This document shows positions 37,703 through 46,141 of a stretch of 64,000 nt of DNA, in pieces (within the stretch, counting starts at the first letter, position 1; every line of letters begins with the position of its first letter). The notes beneath the pieces are model-generated. The model was not told where the DNA came from. It searched no databases and saw nothing but the letters and a program-made list of their open reading frames with translations. The stretch is taken from positions 1,736,001 to 1,800,000 of the forward strand of contig NZ_JAFLNH010000001.1 of NCBI RefSeq assembly GCF_018361265.1. Direction: 5' to 3'. Origin of the DNA: Mycobacterium sp. SM1 (lineage in GTDB: Bacteria; Actinomycetota; Actinomycetes; Mycobacteriales; Mycobacteriaceae). Both the position numbers and the translations under genes were made by a program.

Positions 37703-38009
37703 TGGTGATGGAGTCCTCGCTCGAGCCGCGGGCATCATCTTTCACCGTTCGCGGCGCGGGGCGCCTCTGCGTCTCTGCCCGCCGCGGTTTGGCAGCGCGT
37801 GGCCCCGCATCTCGGGCTCGAAACCGATCCGGCGGCAATCCGGCGCATGATCGAGGAGTCCCATTTCTATGCACTTCTATGCCAAGGATCCCGCAGGGCG
37901 GGTCTTTGCCGGCGATGACCCGGGTCGGCGTCCGGTGACCGACGCGATACGGCAGGCCGCCCGGCGCTTCGCCGAGTCGGTCTATCGTGCGCTCGCATCA
38001 CCGGCGTAG
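37703..38009 (+). pseudogene. Wrecked second copy of the sulfotransferase-like gene
   Basis: Three pieces match the intact gene at 28413-29372. First, SSLEP followed by GIIFHRSRRGA (the P-loop strand). Second, after a deletion of about 400 bases, LPAAVWQRVAPHLGLETDPA and IRRMIEESHFYA. Third, in a new frame, FYAKDPAGRVFAGDDPGRRP through YRALASPA and a stop at 38007-38009. The second frame change is caused by an imperfect 10-bp direct duplication (TTCTATGCAC then TTCTATGCCA) at 37865-37884. The 5' part is gone. It shows that a sulfotransferase gene once preceded PE-PPE pair 2. Confidence 0.85.
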
Positions 38010-38191
38010 CGCGGTGGGCCTGGCCCGCAATCGATTTGACGGAGAGGCCACCAAGGTGTAGCGGCCGTAGCTACGAGGAGTTTCGACCCTGCCACGGTGG
38101 TCGCCGTCAGGACTGAAAGCTAGGTGAGCTTACCCGCCAGAAATATGGCCGTGGGGGTTTGCGAGCCCGCAACCGTGTGGTATTCATATTA

Positions 38192-38208
38192 ATGAAAACC
38201 ATTTTCAT
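38192..38208 (+). promoter_or_regulatory. Zur-type zinc box upstream of PE-PPE pair 2
   Basis: ATGAAAACCATTTTCAT is a near-perfect palindrome (TGAAAA-CC-ATTTTCA core) of the kind bound by actinobacterial Zur. It ends 38 bases before the ATG of the short PE gene, where it would block transcription or start-site access when zinc is plentiful. ESX-3 genes in M. tuberculosis are known Zur targets. Confidence 0.78.
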
Positions 38209-38246
38209 CTTGATCAGGGCTAATGCGGTGCCGAGGAGTTGTACCC

Positions 38247-38417
38247 ATGACGTTGCACGTCGTCCCCGCGAGCCCCGCCGGTGCCGGTGCGGCCGTCGCA
38301 GCGTTGACCGCGCGCCTGGCAGCTGCGCATGCGGGAGCGGTTCGGTTGATCAGGCGCGCGAGCGACGCCGCTCGCGATGCCGCCGCGGCGTCGCCCCAAC
38401 TGCCCGCCGGGCTATGA
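38247..38417 (+). CDS. Short PE protein, PE5-like (56 aa)
   Basis: The ATG at 38247 is preceded by gaggagttgtaccc. The product opens [20 protein letters not shown] and continues [18 protein letters not shown], matching the first helix of PE5-type proteins. It then diverges to a Pro/Ala tail and stops at residue 56. As with the first short PE, the second helix and YxxxD/E secretion motif are missing. The TGA overlaps the PPE ATG. It could be a decayed PE retained for translational coupling, or a functional half-domain. Confidence 0.72.
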   Translation: MTLHVVPASPAGAGAAVAALTARLAAAHAGAVRLIRRASDAARDAAAASPQLPAGL

Positions 38418-40120
38418 CGGCTCCCATCTGGATGGCTTTTCCGCCCGAGGTGCATTCGGCGCTGCTGAGCAGCGGCCCGGGACCGGGGCCGCTGCTGGCG
38501 GCGGCGGGGGCATGGAACTCGCTGAGTGCCGAATACACGTCGGTGGCCGAAGAACTCGGCGCAGTGTTGGCGTCGGTGCAGGCCGGGACGTGGGAGGGGC
38601 CGGCCGCGGAGTCGTATGTGGCCGCGAACGTGCCGTATCTGGCGTGGCTGACGCAGGCCAGCGTCAACAGTGCCGCGACGGCCGCCCAGCTTGAGACCGC
38701 GGCCGCTGCCTACACGAGCGCAGTGGCGGCCATGCCGACGCTGGCCGAGCTTGCCGCCAACCACGCGACTCACGCGGTGTTGGTGGCGACGAATTTCTTT
38801 GGGATCAACACGATTCCGATCGCACTCAACGAGGCCGACTACGCGCGGATGTGGATCCAGGCCGCCACCACGATGAGCACCTACCAAGCGGTGTCCACCA
38901 CGGCGATGGCGGCGACGCCGCAGACCGATCCGGCGCCGACGATCCAGAAATCCGACCCGCAAACCCGGGCCGACCCCTCATCCGGCCCCTCGCCCAATCC
39001 CCTCCCACTGTCCGGTGACAACCCGCTGGGGATCCCGCAGTGGCTCCAGAGCTTCTTGAACGAGTTCGGTATCGGAAACTCCATAGTTGCACATGACCCG
39101 AAGCTCGACTACTTCTTCGACAACTGGCTCGCGAGTCTCCTGCAGAACTTCGGGATCAATTGGAACCCCGCCGCGGGCACCGTTAACGGGTTCACCTACG
39201 ACTCCTACTGGAACGCCTCCACGCCGATGTTCTGGGTTGTTCGAGCACTCGAACTTTTTGAGGACGTCCAGCAGTTCTTCACATATCTGGTGCGCAATCC
39301 GGTAGAGGCTTTTCAGTACTTCTTCAGCTGGGAGCTATTCGACATTCCTCTTCACATCGAGGAGGTAATCATCACTGCCCCGGAGGTGCCGGAGACCTTG
39401 GCCGCCGCGGGGGTTGCCCCCTTCGGGGGCGTGGGCGGCTTCGCGGGGCTGGCCGCCGCAATTCAGCCTGCCGCGATGCCCGCGGTGGTGCCGGAGCTGG
39501 CACCCAACGCCGTGGCGCCCGCTGTGTTGCCGGCCGCCGCGCTGGCCCCGACCCTCGCCGCGCCCCTCGCGGCACCGGCGGCGGCCCCAATCCCCACGAC
39601 CGCGCCCGCGGCGAGCACTGTCGCCAGTTCTGCGCCGCCGTCACCTCCGCCGGCAGCGGGAGGAGTGGGCTTTGCCCCTCCCTACATGGTCGGCCCTCCC
39701 GGAATCGGGTTGGGTTCAGGGATGAGTGCAAGCGCCAGCTCCAGCGCGAAAAGGAAAGCACCGCAACCCGATACCGCTGCCGCAGCCGCGGCTGCCACAC
39801 GGGAGCAGGCGCGGGCACGGCGGCGCCGGCGGGCGAAGCTACGGGGGTATGGGGATGAGTTCATGGACATGAATATCGAGGTCGACCCGGACTGGGGCCA
39901 GCCGGGGGAGCAGCCCGTTGCGGCGGCGGAGGCCTCCGATCAGGGTGCCGGGCCGCTGGGGTTTGCCGGCACGGTGCACAAGCAGACGGCCGCCGAGGCG
40001 GCCGGGTTGGCGACGCTGGCCGGTGATGAGTTCGGCGGCGGCCCGAGGATGCCGATGCTGCCTAACACCTGGCAGAACGAGGAGCCCGGCCTGGCAGAGG
40101 AAGGGGGAGAGCGCAGCTAG
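38414..40120 (+). CDS. PPE protein 2, PPE-PPW subfamily, Zur-box controlled (568 aa)
   Basis: The PPE domain (1-175) reads [29 protein letters not shown] and [20 protein letters not shown], nearly identical to PPE 1. The middle (about 200-330) differs and is rich in Trp, Phe and Tyr ([30 protein letters not shown]). An Ala/Pro linker follows. The C-terminus has a basic helix ([17 protein letters not shown]), [18 protein letters not shown] and [11 protein letters not shown]. It is an ESX-substrate-type envelope protein and the Zur box suggests a role in zinc or general metal stress. It ends 19 bases before an esxG remnant. Confidence 0.87.
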   Translation: MTAPIWMAFPPEVHSALLSSGPGPGPLLAAAGAWNSLSAEYTSVAEELGAVLASVQAGTWEGPAAESYVAANVPYLAWLTQASVNSAATAAQLETAAAAYTSAVAAMPTLAELAANHATHAVLVATNFFGINTIPIALNEADYARMWIQAATTMSTYQAVSTTAMAATPQTDPAPTIQKSDPQTRADPSSGPSPNPLPLSGDNPLGIPQWLQSFLNEFGIGNSIVAHDPKLDYFFDNWLASLLQNFGINWNPAAGTVNGFTYDSYWNASTPMFWVVRALELFEDVQQFFTYLVRNPVEAFQYFFSWELFDIPLHIEEVIITAPEVPETLAAAGVAPFGGVGGFAGLAAAIQPAAMPAVVPELAPNAVAPAVLPAAALAPTLAAPLAAPAAAPIPTTAPAASTVASSAPPSPPPAAGGVGFAPPYMVGPPGIGLGSGMSASASSSAKRKAPQPDTAAAAAAATREQARARRRRRAKLRGYGDEFMDMNIEVDPDWGQPGEQPVAAAEASDQGAGPLGFAGTVHKQTAAEAAGLATLAGDEFGGGPRMPMLPNTWQNEEPGLAEEGGERS

Positions 40121-40138
40121 CACCGCAACGCTTAACAC

Positions 40139-40512
40139 GCTGAACAGCGCAGGAGGCGCTCTCGGCGCGGGCATTTCATGGCACGGAATCGGCGGTGCTA
40201 CGGGCTGCGCACGGATGGTTCGTGGAGGCGCGGCCACGATCACCACGCCCAACACGCCGGTGGATATCGGGCTCTTTTTCGCGAACCGGGGGGCGGGGAG
40301 ACCAGGCGACACGCCGCGAACTCGCAAACGAGCTGATAGTGGGCCTGGGACTCGAACACTCCGTGATCACAACCACAATCACAAGGATTGTCTAGGAGCC
40401 CAGGTTGCCAGGTTGCCAGCAGATGGTAGTGGTCCGGTTGTTGCGGCGTTATTCGGGCCGGGCGGGTTTCGCGTGCTGGCTGCCGCCGATGCCGCGGTTA
40501 GTTGGAGTTGCT
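40139..40512 (+). pseudogene. Remnant of an esxG-like gene after PPE 2
   Basis: In shifting frames the DNA reads [19 protein letters not shown], which matches the middle of EsxG (the WxG-replacement helix turn and AAHARFV). About 150 bases later it reads VLAAADAAVSWS, matching the EsxG C-terminal VAADAAAASTY. Unrelated sequence separates the two. The order PE-PPE-esxG copies that of PE5-PPE4-esxG in ESX-3. No esxH trace was seen here. Confidence 0.6.
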
Positions 40513-40513
40513 A

Positions 40514-40671
40514 GTGAGGATCATTGACCGGGTGCTGCCCCGCCTCGGCTGCGGCGCGCTGGCACGCGCCAAGAATCGCCGCCCGGTGTGGGTGCGTGAC
40601 CTGTCGCTTGGCGGCAGGCCGGTCGTGGTGCGCTGGCGTAAACGGCTCTGGTGCTGCGAAGAGCCAGGATC
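40514..40671 (+). mobile_element. N-terminal fragment of an ISL3-family transposase
   Basis: From GTG 40514 the frame reads VRIIDRVLPRLGCGALARAK, then VRDLSLGGRPVVVRWRKRLW and CCEEP, the zinc-binding N-terminal domain of ISL3 transposases. It breaks off where IS256-type sequence begins. It is a different element from the complete-length ISL3 remnant downstream. Confidence 0.6.
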
Positions 40672-41604
40672 ATTCTGCCGTGCTCGCCCAGCTCGACGCG
40701 TTGAAGTCCGCTGATTCCGGGGCGGTGTTCGCCGAGCTGATCCGCGCCGGTCTGCAGGCGCCGATCGAGACCGAGGCCACTGGGGTGATCGGCGCTGGCC
40801 GCTACGAGCGCACCGACGGACGCGGCGCCCCCGTAACAGGCACCGTCCCAAGAGGGTGTCGACCACGAGCGACGATGTCGAGGTGCAGATCCCCAAGCCG
40901 CGCTCCAGGTCGTCCTCCCCCTCCCTGCTGCAGCGGCCGCCGCATCGGCAAGGCGTTGCACGCGGTGATCATGGAGGCCCACGTGCATGCGGATCTGCGC
41001 CGGCCTGGATAGCGAGGTCGAGGCGTTTCGCACCCGCAACCTTGTCCACACGCAGTTTCCGTACGTGTTCTGCGACAGCCACCTTTGGCACGCTCCGTGT
41101 TGGGGCGCGGGTGGTCTCCCGGGCCCTGGTGGTGGCCACTGGGCTGTCCATCGACGGCACCCGCGAGGTGTTGGGCACCGCAGTCGGCGACAGCGAGTCC
41201 AGCGAGTTCTGGCGCGAGCTTTTTTCCTCGCTCAAGGCACGCGGCCTGACCGGAGTGCCTCTGGTCATCTCCGACGCCTACGTGGGAATGAAATCAGCTG
41301 TGGCTCAACCATTAACAGGCTCTTCATGGAAGCGGTGCCGGTTAGCGGATAACCTGATGGCCCGCACACCGAAATCCTCGTGGCAGTGGGTGCGCACCTT
41401 GCTGCACTCGGTCTTCGACCAACCCGACGCGCACTCTGTTGTTGCTCAATATGATCGGGTGGTCGATGCACTATCTGACGAGCTGCCCAACATAGCCGAG
41501 CATCTAGACGCCGCCCGCGCGGACTTGCTGGCCTTCACCGCGTTTCCCACGCAGATCTGGCGCCAGATTTGGTCGAACAATCCCCAGGAGCGCCTCAATC
41601 GCGA
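40672..41604 (+). mobile_element. IS256-family transposase remnant, 5' part
   Basis: In several frames it reads SAVLAQLDALKSADSGAVFA, LIRAGLQAPIETEATGVIGA, the catalytic strands around YVFCDSH and LVISDAYVG, and IWSNNPQERLNRE, which holds the catalytic Glu. Multiple frameshifts and a deletion make it non-functional. The left terminal repeat is absent. It is cut at base 41604 by an ISL3 element and resumes at 42978. Confidence 0.78.
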
Positions 41605-42977
41605 GGCTCTTGTGACGTTACGGTGGGTCGATAACCCGGGATTTGGGGCGCAACGCCATGTCCTGCTTACGTTTTCGACTGCATAAAGGTTCAAGACGAG
41701 CATGGAGGTACGGCGTTGCGCAAATTCAGGGTATTCGCGACGGCTCTCGAAGGCCAGGACGTGGCGATCGTGACTGAGACGTCGCGGGGAAAACAGCCGG
41801 TGACTGGCGAGGTGCTGGTGTGTTCGGTCCGGCCCAAGGCAGCACAGGCGAGTCGGTGTTCACGGTGCCTGAAGCGCTGCTCAGGCTATGACGCTGGGAC
41901 GGCACTCGGCGTTGGCGAACATTGGACGTGGGCGCCACCAAGCCTTATCTGCAGGCCGTAGCGCCGCGGGTGCGATGCCCCGAGCACGGGGTGGTCGCCC
42001 ATGTGCCGTGGGCACGTCCGGGAGCCAAGCACACCTAGGTGTTCGGGGACACCCGCGCGTGGCTGCCCACGCACGCCGCGATCAGCTGGTGGCAGCGTTT
42101 TTGCCGGTGGCCTGGCGCACTATCGATGCGATCGTGGCCCGGGTCGTCGCTGATGGCCGCGACACCAACGACCTGCTGGTCGGGCTTACCAGGATCGGCA
42201 TCGATGAGATCGCCTACCGTAAAGGCCACCGGTGTTTGATCTGCGTAATCGACCATACTACAGGCCGATTGGTGTGGGCTGCCCAAGGCCGCAACAAAGA
42301 CACCCTGCCCCGGTTCTGCGAGGAGCTGGGCGCCGAGCGGGCCGCGGCGTTGACCCACGTGAGCTGTGATGGCGCCGAGTCGATCCACACCGTCATCGCC
42401 GATAGCGCCCCGCAGGCTGTGATCTGCCTCGATCCGTTCCACGTCGTGATGTGGTCGATGAAGGCCCTCTACAAGGTCCGGGTGCGTACCATGGCCCGGA
42501 GTGGGAGCCGGGATCGCCACGCCATGTGGGCCGTGCGTAAGAACCCCGCCGACCTGTTCGGCGAGCGAGCAGCGCACCAGCCTGGTGGCCATCCAAACCA
42601 CCAACAAGACTCTGTATCGGGCGTATCTGCTCAAAGAGCAACTTCGCGAGGTGTTTGGGGTCAAAGGCGACGACGCACGCGGGCTGCTCGCCGGGTGGCT
42701 GTCGTGGGCCAAGCACTCCCACATCCCCGAGTTCATCAAGCTCGCGGCCACCATCGACCGCTACCGCCACCTGATCCTAAATACCCTCGATCATGGCTTG
42801 TCGAATGCTCGCTCCGAGGCCACGAACACTCATCTACGGGCATTGACCAAGCGTGCGTACGGGTTTCACAGCTCAGATGCTTTGATCGGCATGGCCATGC
42901 TCACCCGCGGCGGCCTGTGCCCCGCACTACCCGGCCCAGCAGCATGAAAACCCACCCACGGAAACGTCAGGAGATCC
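41605..42977 (+). mobile_element. ISL3-family element inserted in IS256, transposase frame-broken
   Basis: The left end GGCTCTTGTGACGTT and the reverse complement of the right end GGATCTCCTGACGTT agree at 12 of 15 positions, marking terminal inverted repeats at 41605 and 42977. Flanks are AATCGCGA (41597-41604) and AATCGGCGA (42978-42986), an 8-bp target duplication with one extra G. Inside, fragments read LDVGATKPYLQAVAPRVRCP, LVGLTRIGIDEIAYRKGHRC, VICLDPFHVVMWSMKALYKV and, in another frame, IDRYRHLILNTLDHGLSNAR. These are ISL3 transposase motifs, with a premature stop near 42040 and a frameshift near 42560. Confidence 0.85.
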
Positions 42978-43191
42978 AATCGGCGAGCTACGGCGCAGAA
43001 CCGATGTCGGGGGTATCTTCCCTGACCGCCAATCGATCATCCGCATCGTCGGGGCTGTGTTAGCTGAACAGCACGACGAACGGATCGAAGGTCGCCGCTA
43101 TCTGGGCCTCGATGTGCTCGCCCACGCTCCCGCCGCACTCGCTGGAGCAGACCAACCAGCCAACACCGACCAGCCCGCCCTGACGGCCTAA
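42978..43191 (+). mobile_element. IS256-family remnant, 3' part
   Basis: After the ISL3 right end the DNA reads [20 protein letters not shown], then [20 protein letters not shown] and ends at TAA 43189-43191. This is the C-terminus of the IS256 transposase whose 5' part ends at 41604. Joining 41604 to 42987 restores the reading [12 protein letters not shown]. Confidence 0.82.
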
Positions 43192-43211
43192 ACTGCACCA
43201 CGAAGGATCAC

Positions 43212-43860
43212 GTGATCGAGCGAACTCATACACCACTCCAGCCGGCTTGGCCGACATCAGCCAGGCTCAACACTGCCGAGATCAACGCCGCCACAAGGGT
43301 GTTGCGTGCTCTCGTTGAGCACCGCGATGATCTGGTTAAGACCCGCACCCAGACCGCCAACCGGCGTCACGTCGTGCTGACCAACCTGATCGCCGGCGGC
43401 GCCGACCAGCAGCTGACCGCCAAACGTGCCGCCGCGTTGCTGTGCAGCGTTAACCCCCGCGATGGCGCCGGTCAACCGCTACGTGCGCTGGCCACAGACC
43501 TCATCAGCGAGATACCTCACCTCGACCGCAGGATCGCCAAGGCCGCGCGGATATCCAAACCGCCGTCGACGCCTCCGGGACCACCCTCACCAAGCTGTGG
43601 GGAATCAGCGCCTTAAAACGCTGACTCTCAGACGCCGTCTACGACCAGCTCGTAGCCGACGCAGCTCGCCCCGGGGTGAGCTCGCGAGGACATACGGGCG
43701 GCTACATCATCACGCGCGGCCGGCACAAACCCCAAGACGGGCTCTTTGGAAAAGTCACTTCCCGAGCCCACCAACGGCCACGCTACGACCCGAACTGGAC
43801 ACAGAGAGACACCACTTCCCTGGACGCCACTCCTAAGAGGTTAGGCATCGCGGCGGTCAA
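43212..43860 (+). mobile_element. IS110-family transposase remnant
   Basis: The frame from 43212 reads ALVEHRDDLVKTRTQTANRR, GGADQQLTAKRAAALLCSV and HLDRRIAKAA, the middle of an IS110 transposase. After a frameshift near 43560 the C-terminus follows as SDAVYDQLVADAARPGV and RGHTGG. Catalytic N-terminus and helix-hairpin-helix parts are missing, so it is dead. Confidence 0.72.
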
Positions 43861-43952
43861 TGGGTGTCGTTAAGCATGTGCAATATGTGGTGAAGTTGGC
43901 ACTAGCTCATCTACGAGCCACACCCTCAGCTGAGGCAGTTGGGCAAGGTGCG

Positions 43953-44939
43953 TCACAACTGGTCGATGGCTTCGAACAGGTGCTCATAGATTTGGATACG
44001 GTGACGGCCCGCGTCCGCAACCAGCAGCTGACCTTCCGGCCCAATCACCATGCCAACGGGACGATAGAAGTGCCGTTCTTCCTCGTCGCGGCGGGCTTCC
44101 TGGCGTCGGTCGGCGATTTCCGGGTACATGTCCAACCACTGCTGCGCCCACCGAGACAGTGTGGCATCACCGGCCAGGGTAGCCGTGTGGTGGCCGTGCT
44201 CGTCGAACAACTGGACGCAGTCATGCCCCCAGTCGGACACACACAGCCTCCCGGCCGCGTCCACGGCCACTCCCGAAGGGCGGCTCAGGAGGCCTTCACC
44301 ATAGCTTGCCCGCAGGTGACCCTCCGGACTGAAGCGCTGCACGCGGTCGTTGCGCCAATCAGCAACCCAAATATCACCGTCGGGACCAACCGCGAGTCCC
44401 CAGGGCATGTTGAGCTGGGCCGGCTCGGCGCCAAAACGACCAAAGCCGGATACGAAAGCACCATCCAGCGTGAAACGCTGCACTCGGGCGTTCAGCGCGT
44501 CGCTGACCCATAGACAGCCAGCGCTGTCTACGCGCAGCCCAGAGGGCCGGTCGAGCTGCCCAGGACCAGAACCGTGCACTCCCCACCGCATTAGGTAGTT
44601 TCCCTCAGGGGAGAAGACCGTGACCTGATGGAGGTCTTCGTCGGCGACATAGATTCGCCCTGCCTGATCGGTGGCCAGGGCCGTGGGTGCCGAAAAGCAT
44701 CCGGGGTCGGTGCCGAAGCTCCCGATCTCACCCAAAAACTGCTCGTCCAGGGAAGTCACCGTTATTCGCGGGTTTTTGTCCTTCCAGGCGCTGGACCTGC
44801 TAAGGACGTAAACCACGCCCTCGCTGCCGAACGCCACATCGACCGGATGCTGAAACCCCTGTCCGCTCATACGATTCACCCCGATGGCGCGACAGCGCGG
44901 TCGCGTCCTAATGGCCTCGGCCAACCCAACGGTGCTCAC
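43953..44939 (-). CDS. NHL-repeat beta-propeller protein (328 aa)
   Basis: The GTG start at 44937-44939 overlaps the TGA of the DUF1501 gene, so the two are translationally coupled. About five to six NHL repeats of roughly 45 residues are visible, each with a pattern such as PTALATDQAGRIYVADE, PSGLRVDSAGCLWVSDALNA and PWGLAVGPDGDIWVADWRND. No signal peptide or membrane segment is seen. NHL propellers bind protein or ligand partners. Together with the two upstream genes it would form a three-gene operon whose job is unknown. Confidence 0.82.
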   Translation of the reverse strand: MSTVGLAEAIRTRPRCRAIGVNRMSGQGFQHPVDVAFGSEGVVYVLSRSSAWKDKNPRITVTSLDEQFLGEIGSFGTDPGCFSAPTALATDQAGRIYVADEDLHQVTVFSPEGNYLMRWGVHGSGPGQLDRPSGLRVDSAGCLWVSDALNARVQRFTLDGAFVSGFGRFGAEPAQLNMPWGLAVGPDGDIWVADWRNDRVQRFSPEGHLRASYGEGLLSRPSGVAVDAAGRLCVSDWGHDCVQLFDEHGHHTATLAGDATLSRWAQQWLDMYPEIADRRQEARRDEEERHFYRPVGMVIGPEGQLLVADAGRHRIQIYEHLFEAIDQL

Positions 44940-46108
44940 GCTGACGCCTTGAGGGGAAGTTGATCGAAGCGTGCGCCGCGGCCTAGCACGTCTTTGGGGT
45001 CCACATCGAGGAACTGCTCGAGGACAGACGCATACACAGCGCGAAAGTCCGTGCTGGGCCGCACATCTCCGTCGTCTTGAGCGTCCGGTGCCAGGTTTGG
45101 ATATTCGCCGTAAAGCCCACCGGCGACTTGGTTACCGATGAGGAAGGCGACGCCGCCGGCACCGTGGTCAGTCCCGGCGTTGTTTTCAGCTACTCGCCTA
45201 CCGAACTCCGAGAAAACCAGGATCAGCGTGTCGGACCGCAGCCCATGGTTGTCCAGGTCGGTGAGGAAGCAGTCGAGGGCTGCCGAGACCTTTTCCCACA
45301 GCCGCGCGTGGGATACCAACTCGTTGGTGTGGGTGTCGAAGCTGCCGAAGCTCGTGTAGAAAATCCGGGTTCCCAGGTTTCCTGCCATCACCGTTGCCAC
45401 GCCCCGAAGATCCGCTGCGAGCTGGTTGAACTCGGGGTACTCGACGCTCGAGCGATAGGCCGCGGCGGCGCCCTGCAGCATCTCGATCCCCTGCTGGGCG
45501 GACCGCCCGGTTTCGAGCAAGCGAGCCGATCCCCACGCCGCGCTGGACTCCGGGCCGCTAGAGTAAACCCGCTCCATAACCCCCAACAGCCGGTCACGCT
45601 TGTCCCCTGGTGCGAGGTCCGGGAAAAGGCCGTACTTATCTAAACTGCCCACCGACGCCACTGGAACCCCCGACAGCGACAGTGCCCTGGGCAGGCCACG
45701 CCCGAAGTTGACGGCCAGCACAGGGTTCGTGTGCCCCGGGTCGAGCAAAGAGGCTACCTTGGCCAACCAACCCTCCAGCCTCACCTCGTCGGGCTCGGCC
45801 GTGTGCCAGATGTCCATCGACCGGAAATGCGAGCGGCTGTGGTTGGGGTAGCCGATTCCCATGATTACGGCTACTTTCCCTTGCTCATAGAGGCGCGCGA
45901 TCGGCGCCATTGCGGAACTGAAACCGACCCGCTCATCGATTGGCAAGACGGCCTCGTCCCTAAGCGCCACGTGGGGCCGGAAATCGTAGTAGCGGCCATC
46001 AGTATAGGGAACCACCGTGTTCAGGTAGTCGTTTCCACCCGAGAGCTGCACGACCACAAGCCGCGTCGGCTCCGGGGGTGCCATAACCTCATGGGTCACC
46101 ACCTTCAT
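44936..46108 (-). CDS. DUF1501 protein, alkaline-phosphatase/sulfatase-like (390 aa)
   Basis: The opening RLVVVQLSGGNDYLNTVVPY and the later FSEFGRRVAENNAGTDHGAG are family signatures of DUF1501. Metal ligands of the alkaline phosphatase superfamily would sit in GGND, FDTHTNE and GTDHG. GIGYPNHSRSHFRSMDIWHT is also typical. The ATG at 46108 has a purine-rich stretch directly before it; an alternative ATG lies at 46084. No Tat signal is visible, although many homologues have one. It pairs with the DUF1800 gene 33 bases upstream, a widespread arrangement of unknown function. Confidence 0.85.
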   Translation of the reverse strand: MKVVTHEVMAPPEPTRLVVVQLSGGNDYLNTVVPYTDGRYYDFRPHVALRDEAVLPIDERVGFSSAMAPIARLYEQGKVAVIMGIGYPNHSRSHFRSMDIWHTAEPDEVRLEGWLAKVASLLDPGHTNPVLAVNFGRGLPRALSLSGVPVASVGSLDKYGLFPDLAPGDKRDRLLGVMERVYSSGPESSAAWGSARLLETGRSAQQGIEMLQGAAAAYRSSVEYPEFNQLAADLRGVATVMAGNLGTRIFYTSFGSFDTHTNELVSHARLWEKVSAALDCFLTDLDNHGLRSDTLILVFSEFGRRVAENNAGTDHGAGGVAFLIGNQVAGGLYGEYPNLAPDAQDDGDVRPSTDFRAVYASVLEQFLDVDPKDVLGRGARFDQLPLKASA

Positions 46109-46141
46109 CCCCTTCCCGAAGATCCGGTGTCTGTTTGCCTC

